This document shows, piece by piece, positions 21,560 through 31,900 of a stretch of 64,000 bases of DNA. The notes beneath the pieces were generated by a model. That model was not told the origin of the DNA, did no database searches, and worked only from the letters and a program-made list of their open reading frames with translations. The position numbers and the translations under genes are program-made. Origin of the DNA: Sphaerolaimus hirsutus (taxonomy: Eukaryota; Nematoda; Chromadorea; Monhysterida; Sphaerolaimidae); the NCBI GenBank assembly GCA_964036195.1, contig OZ038457.1, forward strand, positions 24,562,787 to 24,626,786, in the 5' to 3' direction. Each line of letters starts with the position of its first letter. Position 1 is the stretch's first letter.

Positions 21560-22250
21560 ATATTGATGATTGAAAATTTTGTCGGAATTATGTAAATCAG
21601 CCTCGCTACCGAGGCTTTCCGACAACTTTCCGACAAATTGTCAAATGCGTTTCCAAATCGTCGTCACAAGCTGTGAACGTGTTTTGCTTGTGACGACATT
21701 CTACAGGTGCCATCACCTAAATGTCATTAATGCAACACACAATAAAACAAAAAATTGTCTGGACATGGCCCAATCAATGATTAGGCCCAATCAAGCCCCA
21801 TCAGAGTATGACAATAGCATCTGGTGTACATGATAACAAAAAAATTGTTTGTCGGCGACAACGAGGCTAATTTGTGTCATGCAACGACAAGGCCGATTTG
21901 TTGTCACATGTGTGATATTTTCAATTTTCATCGCAGAAAGGTCAGTGATGACACGGTTTTTTTGTCGTCACGAAAAATCCGTGTAAACGGGGCCTAATAA
22001 AAGTTAAAATTTGAAAATTTGATAACCAGAACACATAAAGCATACAATAAGAGTAGGCTGGATGTGGCCATGTGGCCATTTCAGTTTTCACACGTGTCAC
22101 GGTGAAAACTAGTGTGTGTAGAGCCATTGGCTGATTGAGGCTGAATATTATTTGCGGGGATCTAGGGTTCAGGTATTTTGAAGAATGTAAAAATGAATGA
22201 ATTGTCCCCCCTTGAATACCCCCCCCCCCGCCCTACATACCCCCAGGGTC
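21560..22250. repeat. F7 hairpin element, F8-like arm and F1-like arm
   Basis: About 21560-21992 matches F7 (GTGACGACA words; the end CGTGTAAACGGGGCCTAATA mirrors the start of the copy at 5313). 22085-22130 is an F8-like arm (GGTGAAAACTAGTGTGTGTA). 22195-22250 has F1-like CCCCTTGAATACCCCC. Confidence 0.5.
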
Positions 22251-23187
22251 TGGGCAAGCTGGGAAAACAATGTGAAAACAAAGCTGCACTCTAGTTGACA
22301 ACCGGAATTATCAAAGCTGATTTTATAGGTATATCTGTTTTAGACACATTTGAGTTGACCGGAATGAGGAGTTCGTCAACAGTACTATATAAAAAATACC
22401 ATCGCAAACACAACTGTGTTTAAAACTGTTTGATCTATTTCGGAAATTTTGGCTGTCAACTACAATAGTGCCAATATTCGCAAATTATCATACTTTTTGA
22501 ATTGACGGTTTCAACGCGGGGTTTACAAGCGCAATGATTATTTTACCTGTTATGTGAATTTTGATCAATCTGCTCCTACTTTCAAAACGAGTGAACGGGA
22601 ATTTGACGTAAGCCACCGCCTTTGATACGAAAACTCATTTCCTCGCTCGAAATTTTCAATTTTACGAAATACTTCAATTGGAATCAGCCCAAAATACGTT
22701 GTGCGTATTATACGTTTTTACGTAAAATAAGCATGACACGTGAATTCGATCGCTTTTATAACTCCCCACCTGAGAATGAAAATTTTACACGCCAAAATAC
22801 GGTATTTTTCGTTTTACAACTACTCGGATACCCGATACAACTGCTATCAGCAATGAATTCGACAATATCCCATACAGATCGATGGAAAATGAAAATTAAT
22901 CATCACCCACACTCGTTCTTCATTTTTTTCTATCGATATGTAAGTTTTATCGCGTCTACCGCCAGAAACGAAAACCACCGCTATAAACTGGCTAAATATA
23001 CGTTTCCGAAAGTGTCAAATGAGCATTTTTTCATCCAGTGCAACAGTTTGTGTAACAATTCCATCATTTCCGTTTTTCTTTACGCCAAAATTTGACATTA
23101 CTGCCCACTCCCGCCCAAAAAGTACAAAAGTACTATTACCCCGTAAATTGGACAGATCATCCTAAATTGCATTAGAACTGTATCAAA
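22251..23187 (+). other. Upstream flank of BRK1
   Basis: A 157-codon open frame (22622-23095) is present but has no recognisable family features, so I do not call it a gene. The BRK1 promoter and 5' UTR must lie here. No TATA box can be placed with confidence. Confidence 0.4.
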
Positions 23188-26100
23188 ATGAGCAGAAGCA
23201 CCGTGCAAACTCACGTTTCTGGTCCCAGCGCAATTCAGAGACAACTCAGGGAGGACTGGAATGCCAGAGAATGTGTTCAAGTCATTTCTTATCATGTGAA
23301 AAAAATTGGCGACTTTTTGAATCAATTTGGTACGTGGAAATCTTTTGAAAGACTTCAAATTTTCTTTCTTAAAATTTCAAAGAGTTTTTCAGATTTTAAC
23401 ATGACGTTTTAACGGGTGCGCCGCTGCCGCAGATTTGACGTGTCGAACGAAATTGGCAAATTTGAACGAGAAAGTGAATCGATTGGAGAGAAAAGTGGAA
23501 TTTTTGGAGGCTAGAGTGAGTTTTGAATGTGGCTATGGCCTCGATCTCTTTGATGGTCTAGTGACAAAAAGTTGTAGAAAGATGGGTACATTGGATGATG
23601 GGTAAATCAAGGGTCACTCTCAGACCCTGTAAAAAAGCAAATGTCATGTTAATTGTCAAAAGTCATGTAAAATGTAAAATTTTATTTTTATCAAACATTT
23701 TACATGACTTGACACTTTGCATGGCATTTGACATTTTACAGGATTTGTAAATGGCACCGGTCATCCCAGTTGACACCAGATGTGATTGTAAGGCTATCAC
23801 ATTATGGGTACCTGCAGATCCGGGTATGCCAGGGCAAAGTTCCCGTTGTTAATTCCTTTTTCAGATTCAGGATTTGGATACATACAGAATTTTTATACTG
23901 AATGTACTGTACTGTACGACAACGCCAGGGGTCGCTGAGTTTCAAAAAGGTATACAATCCGGGGAATGTACGGCTAAGGGGGGGCGATTTTGCCTACGAC
24001 GACGCCAGGGTCGCTGATGCCAGCAGACTGTCGCTTTTACAGCTATCCTACGGTGCATGAATATCAAGGGAACTTTTCATACGTTTGTACAGAATTGCAT
24101 GAATATCAAGGGAACTTTTCATACGTTTGTACGGAATCAAACTGCACGTGGCGCGACCGCTAAAGTGGAACTGCACGCGTGCAGTTTTTATACTTAAGCC
24201 CAGTTAACAGCGAGTTTGTTAACTGAGCTGTGGCGCAGTGCGTGAGCTCGCGCTTCCCGCGCGAGAGGTCCTGGGTTCGTTCCCGGGGCCTGAGAGGTCC
24301 TGGGTTTTCTCCCAGGGCCACTTCTCTCGTTCCCCGTGCCACTCTCCTCCCTCAGCACCGATGATTACACACGTCGGTGCTGGCAGGCCGCCGTCTAGCC
24401 TTCCAGACCGACCGTCCAGCTGCCTGATTGTAAAATGCAAACTAGTGTTTGAGACTGCGGTGCGGCCATTGACGTTCCGCGCACCGAATCCGAAACACCC
24501 TATTTATCTATCCATGTCAGACCACCACCTAACTACCTAACCTAAGCCAGCGTCCCTCAAGTTCTCAACCCTTGTGGAAATAGTCTTTTTGGACTATTAT
24601 TATAATGCGTTGGCTGGACGCCCCTCACGAATTGCAAATTTGAGAGATGTTATCGCATGGCTCCACATGAGTGATGGAAAAACGTTTTTTCTTGTCAAAA
24701 AGTGTTGTTGTTGTTTTTAAAAACTGCTGTTTTTCCAAAAGGCTGGAAAGGGTGGAAAAAAATCAAAGGGTGGAAACTGATTTTAATTATAGAAAATCAA
24801 AAGTCAAAATTTCTGGTAGACTTGCACTAGGTATTTTGCATTTTTTGTGCGCAAGCGCGCAATTTCTCATACATGTTACCGTTTGTGGTGTTTTCATGGG
24901 TTTTGGGGCATTTTTAGTGTAAAATCTTCCATTTATTCATGTTGCCGTGCAATAATAAGCCGTGATATGCTACTGTAGTATATAATATCTAACCAATGTG
25001 CTCCAACATACTTCTACACAGGGGTATCTTGAATTTTGACCCTCCAAGTGGTTGGATAGATAGCAAATTGCTCCTCCGGAGGGATAGATAGCTGAAAAAT
25101 TTTCTGGGGGGGGTTTGGGGGGGGGTTGTGGTGGTTTGATATATAGGCTTTTTCAGGGCATTGAAGGAAGAAAAGGGAGAAAAATCGCTAAAAGTAGGTG
25201 TAAAATAGCTCAAAATGGGTATACAAGAGCATATAGTACTTAAAATAGCTGAAAATAGGCAGTTAGACGCATGAACCAGTGATTTTGGAGGTGAAAATCT
25301 ATATATAGGTATGAAAAATAGCGATTTTGAGCGAAAATTGGGGTATAGTTTCTGAAAAATCGCTCCAGATAGGTAGATAGCTGAGCGATTTGGGGGGGGG
25401 GGGTTTAGGGGGTAGTAGCCCAAAATTTTGCCTCCGGGATAGATAGATAGCTGAGCGGCCTCCGGGATAGATAGATAGCTGGGCGGTTTGGGGGGGGTAA
25501 CCCCCCCCCCCCCCAACCCCCCCATTCGAGACCCCTGCTTCTACAGTGTGTAACATCACTGTCAATGTATTAGCCTTCTCTTACAACGTTATTCAAGCAC
25601 TATGCTGAACTTCACTTGAAGTTTCAAACATTCGACAAAAGGCGATATATGTAATAAGTTGACGTAAAATGGATATTTTTGACAGAAATCACTGCTTATA
25701 ATGCTATCCCATGACTCCACAGTCATAATATCACCACAATAGACAACAATACGTTCAAGGACGTATCCAGGGGGGGGGCGGGGGGAGGGTGCAGCCCCCC
25801 CCCCCTTCCCGGGGTGAGACATGAAAACCCCCCGAAAATGCAACTTTTAGTACAAATTTTCGACGGTGTATGCAAAAATTTTGTGCGCAAGCGCGCATTT
25901 GCCCCCTAAACACACGCTATTTTCAGCATATCGGTCCCCGTGGAACATATACCAGAAAATGCACCCAATAATGTACCTTTTGCTGTGAATGTACGTATAT
26001 TTACATACATTTACAGCGCTTTCTGGCGCTGGATCCAACGTCAATGGCGCCATGGCGTGGCGCCTACGAATGGCGCCAGCGCCATGGCGCCATTCCGTCA

Positions 26101-26722
26101 TTATACAGGCAAAATTTTAGGGGGGGGGCTGAGCCCCCCCCCCCCCGCTCGCCGGGCCCCGTAAACAAGCAGCCCCCCCCCCGCTCAAAAATCCTGGATA
26201 CGTCCCTGAATACGTTGTCTGACACTTAACATACACATATTTTTCTCTATACCCCCATTTTTGGCGATTTTAAAAAAAATCTGATTTTAATTTAAAAAAA
26301 TCAAGGCGTTCAAAAAAATTGATTTGTTTCCAACCCCAGGGGATAGTAGCCAAAAATTTTGACTCGGGTTAGATAGATAGCTGGGTTGGCTGGGCAGCAC
26401 CCCCAGCCCCCCCAGCCCACGGCCCCCCAGACCCCCTCCCCATCGAATATCAATTGTAAAAAGTGTATCTATTTCGAAAACAAATGATTTCATTCCAACA
26501 GAAAGTGTTATCTGCGCGTATGTAGGATAAAGATGTCGGACAATTCCAATGCGCAGTCGACATGCACAATGTCGATTTTGTTGTACAGCGCAATTTCTTT
26601 GCATTTGTAACGATCTATGAATACCATTGTGAGGTGTAAATTATAGCCATTATGAGTAAAAATCGTATGAGAACTGTATTTTTATAATTTTTCAGGTGAC
26701 GAAGGGTGAGACAATGAATTGA
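23188..26722 (+). CDS. BRK1: BRK1 (HSPC300), WAVE complex subunit
   Basis: Three coding exons: 23188-23329, 23433-23515 and 26696-26722, in continuous phase, giving 83 residues (human protein is about 75). Recognised by REDWNARE, KKIGDFLNQF, RTKLANLNEKVNRLERKVEF and the C-terminal VTKGET. The product is a small, nearly all-helical coiled-coil protein that is the free precursor and core subunit of the five-part WAVE regulatory complex, which switches on Arp2/3 at the plasma membrane downstream of Rac. The Met at 23188 is the first in frame and gives a slightly long N-terminus. Intron 2 (3180 nt) holds a SINE and nested MITEs. AATAAA lies at about 26859. Confidence 0.95.
23595..23775. repeat. 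F6 hairpin MITE copy in BRK1 intron 2
   Basis: CAGACCCTGTAAAAAAGC on the left pairs with a degenerate inverted ACATTTTACAGGATTTG on the right. The arms carry ATGTCAAA and TTTGACAT words, as in the copies at 33210, 38037 and 39297. Confidence 0.6.
24054..24137. repeat. 42-bp tandem duplication
   Basis: Two adjacent near-identical 42-bp units start TGCATGAATATCAAGGGAAC at 24054 and 24096. They differ by about one base near their ends. Confidence 0.85.
24225..24625 (+). mobile_element. tRNA-derived SINE
   Basis: The head has an A-box-like TGGCGCAGTGCGTGAGC at 24231 and a B-box-like GGGTTCGTTCCC about 40 bp later, spaced as in a tRNA promoter. The tRNA fold is not conserved and a roughly 330-bp unrelated body follows, ending near a TATTATTATAATG tail. 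It is probably a Pol III retroposon mobilised by a LINE whose tail it shares. It lies inside BRK1 intron 2. Confidence 0.7.
25019..25537 (+). mobile_element. F5 hAT-type MITE, complete
   Basis: 519 bp. It starts CAGGGGTATCTTG and ends ATTCGAGACCCCTG, flanked by a perfect 8-bp duplication CTTCTACA (25011-25018 and 25538-25545). The interior has GGATAGATAGCTGAGCG iterations and long G and C runs. No coding capacity. Confidence 0.88.
25756..26208 (+). mobile_element. F4 hAT-type MITE, complete (GGCGCC-rich)
   Basis: 453 bp. It starts CAAGGACGTATCCAGGGGG and ends CCTGGATACGTCCCTG, flanked by a perfect 8-bp duplication AATACGTT (25748-25755 and 26209-26216). The interior carries a dense run of GGCGCC palindromes at about 26046-26095 and a GTGCGCAAGCGCGCA core near 25885. 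Confidence 0.88.
26335..26450. repeat. F5 fragment
   Basis: A partial F5 right half (GATAGTAGCCAAAAATTTTG, TAGATAGATAGCTGGG, then C-rich) lies just upstream of BRK1 exon 3. Confidence 0.55.
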
Positions 26723-27299
26723 GAAAGGGGTGTGATCTCGCTATACATAAAATGTTCAAACAGAAATATGTTCCATTTTGTTTTTCAGATATTTATTAAA
26801 TGTAATTTCAATCAGTTTTTGTGGTGCTCGCTTATTGCAATTGTGTAATGTGTAAACAAATAAAATCAGAAATAAAAACAGGAACTTTTGCTATTACACC
26901 AATTTCTTATGGGTCAATCTAGATTTGAACCCCGCATCAGTTAGAGCCATTTTTGCGCTTTGTCAAGTGACAAGACTAATTTAATTTTCAAGGGAAGCTG
27001 TAAATTGCTCGTCTTTTTTCTATTAAAAATGTTTTAACAATTAGCGGCAATTTGTAGTTTATTTTTCTTGTGTCTTGACACTTACAAAGCGCGAAATTCC
27101 CCATGGCGCTTACATTTCTCATTGTGTCCCATTAAATACCTAAATCTGTTCACTTTTTACTTTGCATTGTGATAATTTTAAGTGCTGAAATATTGATTTA
27201 TGTTCCCCACCTTATTCCACGCGCAGATATTTATGCGTACCTGAATACATGAATACACATTTCACTGGTTTGATTTCCATTGTGAAATGTACCGCGTGT
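26723..27299 (+). other. BRK1 3' flank
   Basis: It contains AATAAA at about 26859-26864 followed by AT-rich sequence. No further gene is seen. 27292-27299 (CCGCGTGT) is the left target duplication of the next element. Confidence 0.5.
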
Positions 27300-27786
27300 C
27301 AGAGTTGTTAAAAGTAACGAACTTTTTCGAAGTATAGTTCGAAGTATTTTTTACTCTCTCCGTGAGTACAGTAAACGTGAGTAAACGTACTTTTCCACAG
27401 AAAATGTAAAGATGAGTATTTTTGAAAAATTTTTGCCCCAATTTTACTCAAAATTACCAAATTTTCATAACTTTTTGCACATTTTCGCCTTCAAATGCAC
27501 TAGTTCGTGCTTTTTTGTTAAAATATTAACCTATTTATGGTTAATTACGTGTTAATATATTTTTGGCTTATTTTATATGGCTATTTTTTCTATCTTTTGT
27601 CACCCTTTCTCCTTTAAAAAGCTTGTATAAAAACTTACCTGAAAGTTTTCTGTGCTCAAGTACTTTAAAAAAACTATACGTAAAAGCTAGTACAGGTATT
27701 TTTTTCAGAGGGAATGTAAACGTATTTACTCTGTACTCGAGTATACGTATTTTTCCGGTAAACGTAAATACGTTTTAACAACTGTG
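27300..27786. mobile_element. F2 hAT-type MITE, complete
   Basis: 487 bp. It starts CAGAGTTGTTAAAAGTAACG and ends TTTTAACAACTGTG. The flanks CCGCGTGT and CCGCATGC match at 6 of 8 bases, an aged 8-bp duplication. The arms are full of GAGTA, GTAAAC and GTACTC words. Confidence 0.8.
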
Positions 27787-27907
27787 CCGCATGCAAAGTG
27801 CGCCGAAAATTGCCCATGCCGCCATTCATGAATTGTTTCCGCTTATGTTGTGTGTCAGGATTTGTTTGCTCTTTCATATAGGATATTCACAACATTGTCA
27901 TATACAT

Positions 27908-28803
27908 GGTCCGGCTGAAAAGTCCCCGGGCAGTGCTCGCCATTCGCGCTAGGGGTAAGCTACGGTCAACAAATTTTGACAGGTTAAGATATCAGGTGTT
28001 TTGAGTTACCACCCAAAATTTCACCCCTCTAGCTCCAACCACTGTGGAACTGTGGGTGTCACAATTTCAATCATTTTGTACTGATGTACAAATGGTGCTC
28101 TAGCTCAATGCTGCTTTAAGTTGTGATCATGAAACTTTGGCTAGTGTAAGCCACCAGTATTGGTAATGTGCTGATAATATTCAACACTTTTATCAACATC
28201 ATTGCTATTAAGGTAAAATTAATCTGCAGATCAGGGTGATGTGCAAGACACGTGGAAACTGTGATGGATTTTTTCGCTGATCATTTGATGTCATGTTGTA
28301 ATGCAGTGATTTTAATGTTTTTTTTGAAATATGCTGTAAGTGTATTATGTGTTTAAAATTTCCATATGTTTCATTACTAATTTGTAGTGGACACATGACC
28401 TGTGTTCAACAGCAGTGTGCATGCAAAATGCATCCTGTAGAAGAAGAGGCAGAATTATGAATTTGGTAGTGAGGGAAGTGGCAGTAATGCCATTATGAAC
28501 TAGGCTTATGATATCATAGCTAATGTTGGTTAGTACTGGCACGTTGCCAACACTGGTGGCTTACACTAGCCAAAGTTTCATGATCACAACTCAAAGCAGC
28601 ATTGAGCTAGAGCACCATTTGTACATCAGTACAAAATGACCGAAATTGTAACCCCCACAGTTCCACAGTGGGTGGAGCTAGAGGGGTGAAATTTTGGGTG
28701 AAAACTCAAAGCACATGATATCTTAACCTGTCAAAATTTTATGACCGTAGCTTACCCCTAGCGCGAATGGCGAGCACTGCCCGGGGACTTTTCAGCCGGA
28801 CTA
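27908..28803. repeat. Long foldback element upstream of RabGDI
   Basis: Two arms of about 250 bp are inverted copies of each other. The left starts GTCCGGCTGAAAAGTCCCCG and runs to about 28160; the right runs from about 28552 to CGGGGACTTTTCAGCCGGAC. The roughly 390-bp loop has no gene. It ends about 120 bp before the GDI start codon, so it may sit in its promoter. Confidence 0.85.
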
Positions 28804-28920
28804 TGTATTTACAAATAGAGTATTAATCTTGTCTTTTTCACAGGCTAGATAGCTTCTCTATTTGCTGGGGAATTGATTCGAGCAGTGTTATTAAAATTGT
28901 AGCTAACATTTTGGTTGAAA

Positions 28921-31900
28921 ATGGATGAAGAGTATGATTGCATCGTTTTGGGGACCGGACTTAAGGTTACCTGTTTTTACGATGTTTTTTGTAGATTTGA
29001 TCCGCTTCGTGGCTGTAATAGATGGTAAATCGCTCCATCTAGTCGTTAGAAATGTCTGGAAGCTTCAAAAATCGCCTTTTTAGGCTATGGGTAGCAGGGA
29101 AGTGATAAAAATGAGAATAAAACCGCTAAAATGAGGGCAACAATTGCTTAAAAATAGTGATTTTTAGTGAAAACCGGGGCAAAAATACTCTCAAATTATA
29201 AGGTCGATAGCTGGCCGACTAGGGCCGGGATGTGTGTTCAAGGGAGAAAAAATAGCCTCGGGTATAGCTGTAAATACCGTAAAATGCCCGCGCCTATCTG
29301 CCCTACCCTACAACCCAGGACATTCACCCACAATCACCCCCCATCACTTACCCCCTCCCCCGCAGGAGTGCATCATCTCCGGCATGCTGTCCGTGTCTGG
29401 CAAGAAGGTGTTGCACATCGACCGCAACGACTACTACGGCGGCGAGAGCGCCAGTCTCACCCCCCTCGACCAGCTCTACCAGAAGTTTCTAGGCGCCCAG
29501 GCGAAGGCCCCAGAGGACATGGGCCGCGGCAGGGATTGGAACGTGGATTTGGTGCCCAAGTTTTTGATGGCTGGAGGGCAGTTGGTGAAGTTGTTGATTC
29601 ATACGGTCGGTTAGAACACCTTGTGATGTGAACCCGCTGCTACTGACACCTAACGAACCCTGAAATACATGTCTGGCGGGTGTACATGACTTGCGGGTTT
29701 ACGTCTTCTTGCCGGAGCGGGTGGGGTTGTTACGGGTTTACCTGCCGGTGCGCCTCAGAAATCTCAAATACCTCTGTATAACTTGCACTTGATGTGGCGT
29801 TTGGCGCCATATGTATGCACTGCGCCAACGCCATGCGCTGGTGCGGTACCTACGAATGGCACCAGCGCCATTTGGCCTCATTTGGTTACTATATGCGCAA
29901 TATTTTAGTCTCCAGGGATGGCCGGTGTGTTTTTAACCGTTTTTTTTTTATAAAAACGGAGGCATCGAAACCGTTTTTTTAAGCACCAAAATTTTTAGTA
30001 TTAAGCGCTAGGTATTTTGCAATTTTTTTGCGTGCTAGCGCGCAATTTCACATGCCCTTTACCATTGGTGGTTGTTTTCATTGGTTTTGGGGCATTTTTA
30101 GTGTGAAACCTTCCATTTGTTCATGCTATTGTGTCATAACAAGCCGTGATATGTTAGTGTAGTATATAATATCCAGCCAATGTGCCCCCATTTAGCTGTA
30201 CAGTGTGATACATCACTGCCAATGTATTTGCCTGCTCTTATAACCTTATTTAAGCACTTTTCCGTGCCAAACTTCACTTGAAGTCACGAACATTTGACAA
30301 AAGGCGGTATACGTAAGAAGTCGACATAAAACGGATATTTTTGACATAAATCACCACTTATAATGCTATCCCATGTAGGGTTGGAAAAAAACGTTTTTTT
30401 TTAACTCGATGTTTTTTAAAAAAAAACAACGTTTTTAAAAAAAACAACGTTTTTTTAAAAAGCTCCCAGATATGACCTAGTGTCAACATATATAGGTATA
30501 TCAGACACTGGCAATACTCTGTGATGTTAAATATGACCATATAATGGCTGTGCAGCCATGGGATAGCATTATAAGTGGTGATTTGTGTCAAAAATATCAA
30601 TTTTTCGTCGACATATCGTTTGTATATCGCCTTATAGTCGAATGTTCGTGACTTCAGGTAAAGTTTGGCACGGAATGGTGATCAAACAAAGTTATAAAAG
30701 GAGGTTGTTACTTTGGGAGTGAAGTTACACACTGTGGAGGTACATGGAAGCACATTACCTCAATATTATATATTACAGCAACATATGTCGGCTTATTCAC
30801 CCATGGTAGCACATAGAAATGGATGTTTTGATACTAAAAATGCAACAAAACCAATGAAAACAACCACCAATGTCAATTTGTGTGTGAAATTGCGCGCTTG
30901 CGCGCAAAAATTTTGCAAAATACCTAGTGCTTAGTACTAAAAATTTCGGCCGATGTTTTTAAAAAAAACAAACATTTCGGACGTCATGTTTAAAAAAAAA
31001 AACGTTTAAAAAAAAACATCGGCCAACCCTAATCCCATGGATCCACAGCCACTCTGTGGCTATATATAACAGTACTGCCAGTTGTCTTATGTACCTGTAT
31101 ATGTTGACCCATAACCATATCTGGGAGCTTTTGAAAAAAACGGTTTTATTTTAAAAATAACGTTTTTTTTATTTAAAAAAACGTTGTTTTCTTAAAAACA
31201 GGGTCGTTGAAAAAAACGTTTTTTTCCATCCCTAGTCTCCACCCTATTCTGACCTACCCCCATCCATGAACAAACGATAGGTATTTATTTACGTCCCTGG
31301 GTCAGGACGACAGCTTTACACCACTCGTTTTTACACCATTTTTGCGGCGCGCAGGGCGTGACCCGCTACCTAGAGTTCAAGTCCATCGAGGGCTCGTTCG
31401 TGTACAAGGGCGGCAAGGTGTACAAAGTGCCCGCCGACGAGACTGAGGCTGTCACTACCAGTTTGTGATATTTTATTATTATTATTTAATTATTCACGGC
31501 TAATTTAATTTTCTGGTATTTCGCAGGTCTCATGGGCATGTTCGAGAAGCGTCGCTTCAAAAAGTTCCTCGTGTGGGTGCAAAATTGCGTCGCGGACGAC
31601 CCGAACACCTGGCAGGTGTGTTCGCGTTTTTCTTTTTTTTTCGCATTTCGAGTGAAAAAACAACGAAATTTTTATGCAGGGCGTTGACATCAACAAGACG
31701 ACAATGAATGAAGTGTATGAAAAATTTGGATTGGATGAAAACACGGCCGATTTTACTGGGCACGCGCTCGCGCTGTATAGGGACGATAAGTTGGTTTGAC
31801 GCAGGGGTCTCCAAGATTTTGGCCCTCGCGGGGGCTGGATAGATAGCAAATCGCTCCTCCCGAGGGATAGATAGCTGGAAAATTAGATAGATAGCTGACC

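Larger units (their letters stand above)
24665..26340. mobile_element. Old F3-type element carrying two later insertions
   Basis: F3 internal blocks are seen at 24820-25018, 25538-25755 and 26209-26340, with GCGCAAGCGCGCAATTTC at about 24849 and a final TTTCCAACCCC. It is interrupted by an F5 element (25019-25537) and an F4 element (25756-26208), each with a perfect 8-bp target duplication. The segments resemble the copy that runs off the window end at 63427. Confidence 0.7.

Noticed and set aside
22622-23095. A 157-codon open frame upstream of BRK1
   Set aside because: Phe/Ile/Asn-rich translation of AT-rich DNA with no motif or splice support. Likely chance.
24225-24295. A tRNA gene
   Set aside because: A and B boxes are present, but no complete cloverleaf can be drawn and a SINE body follows.
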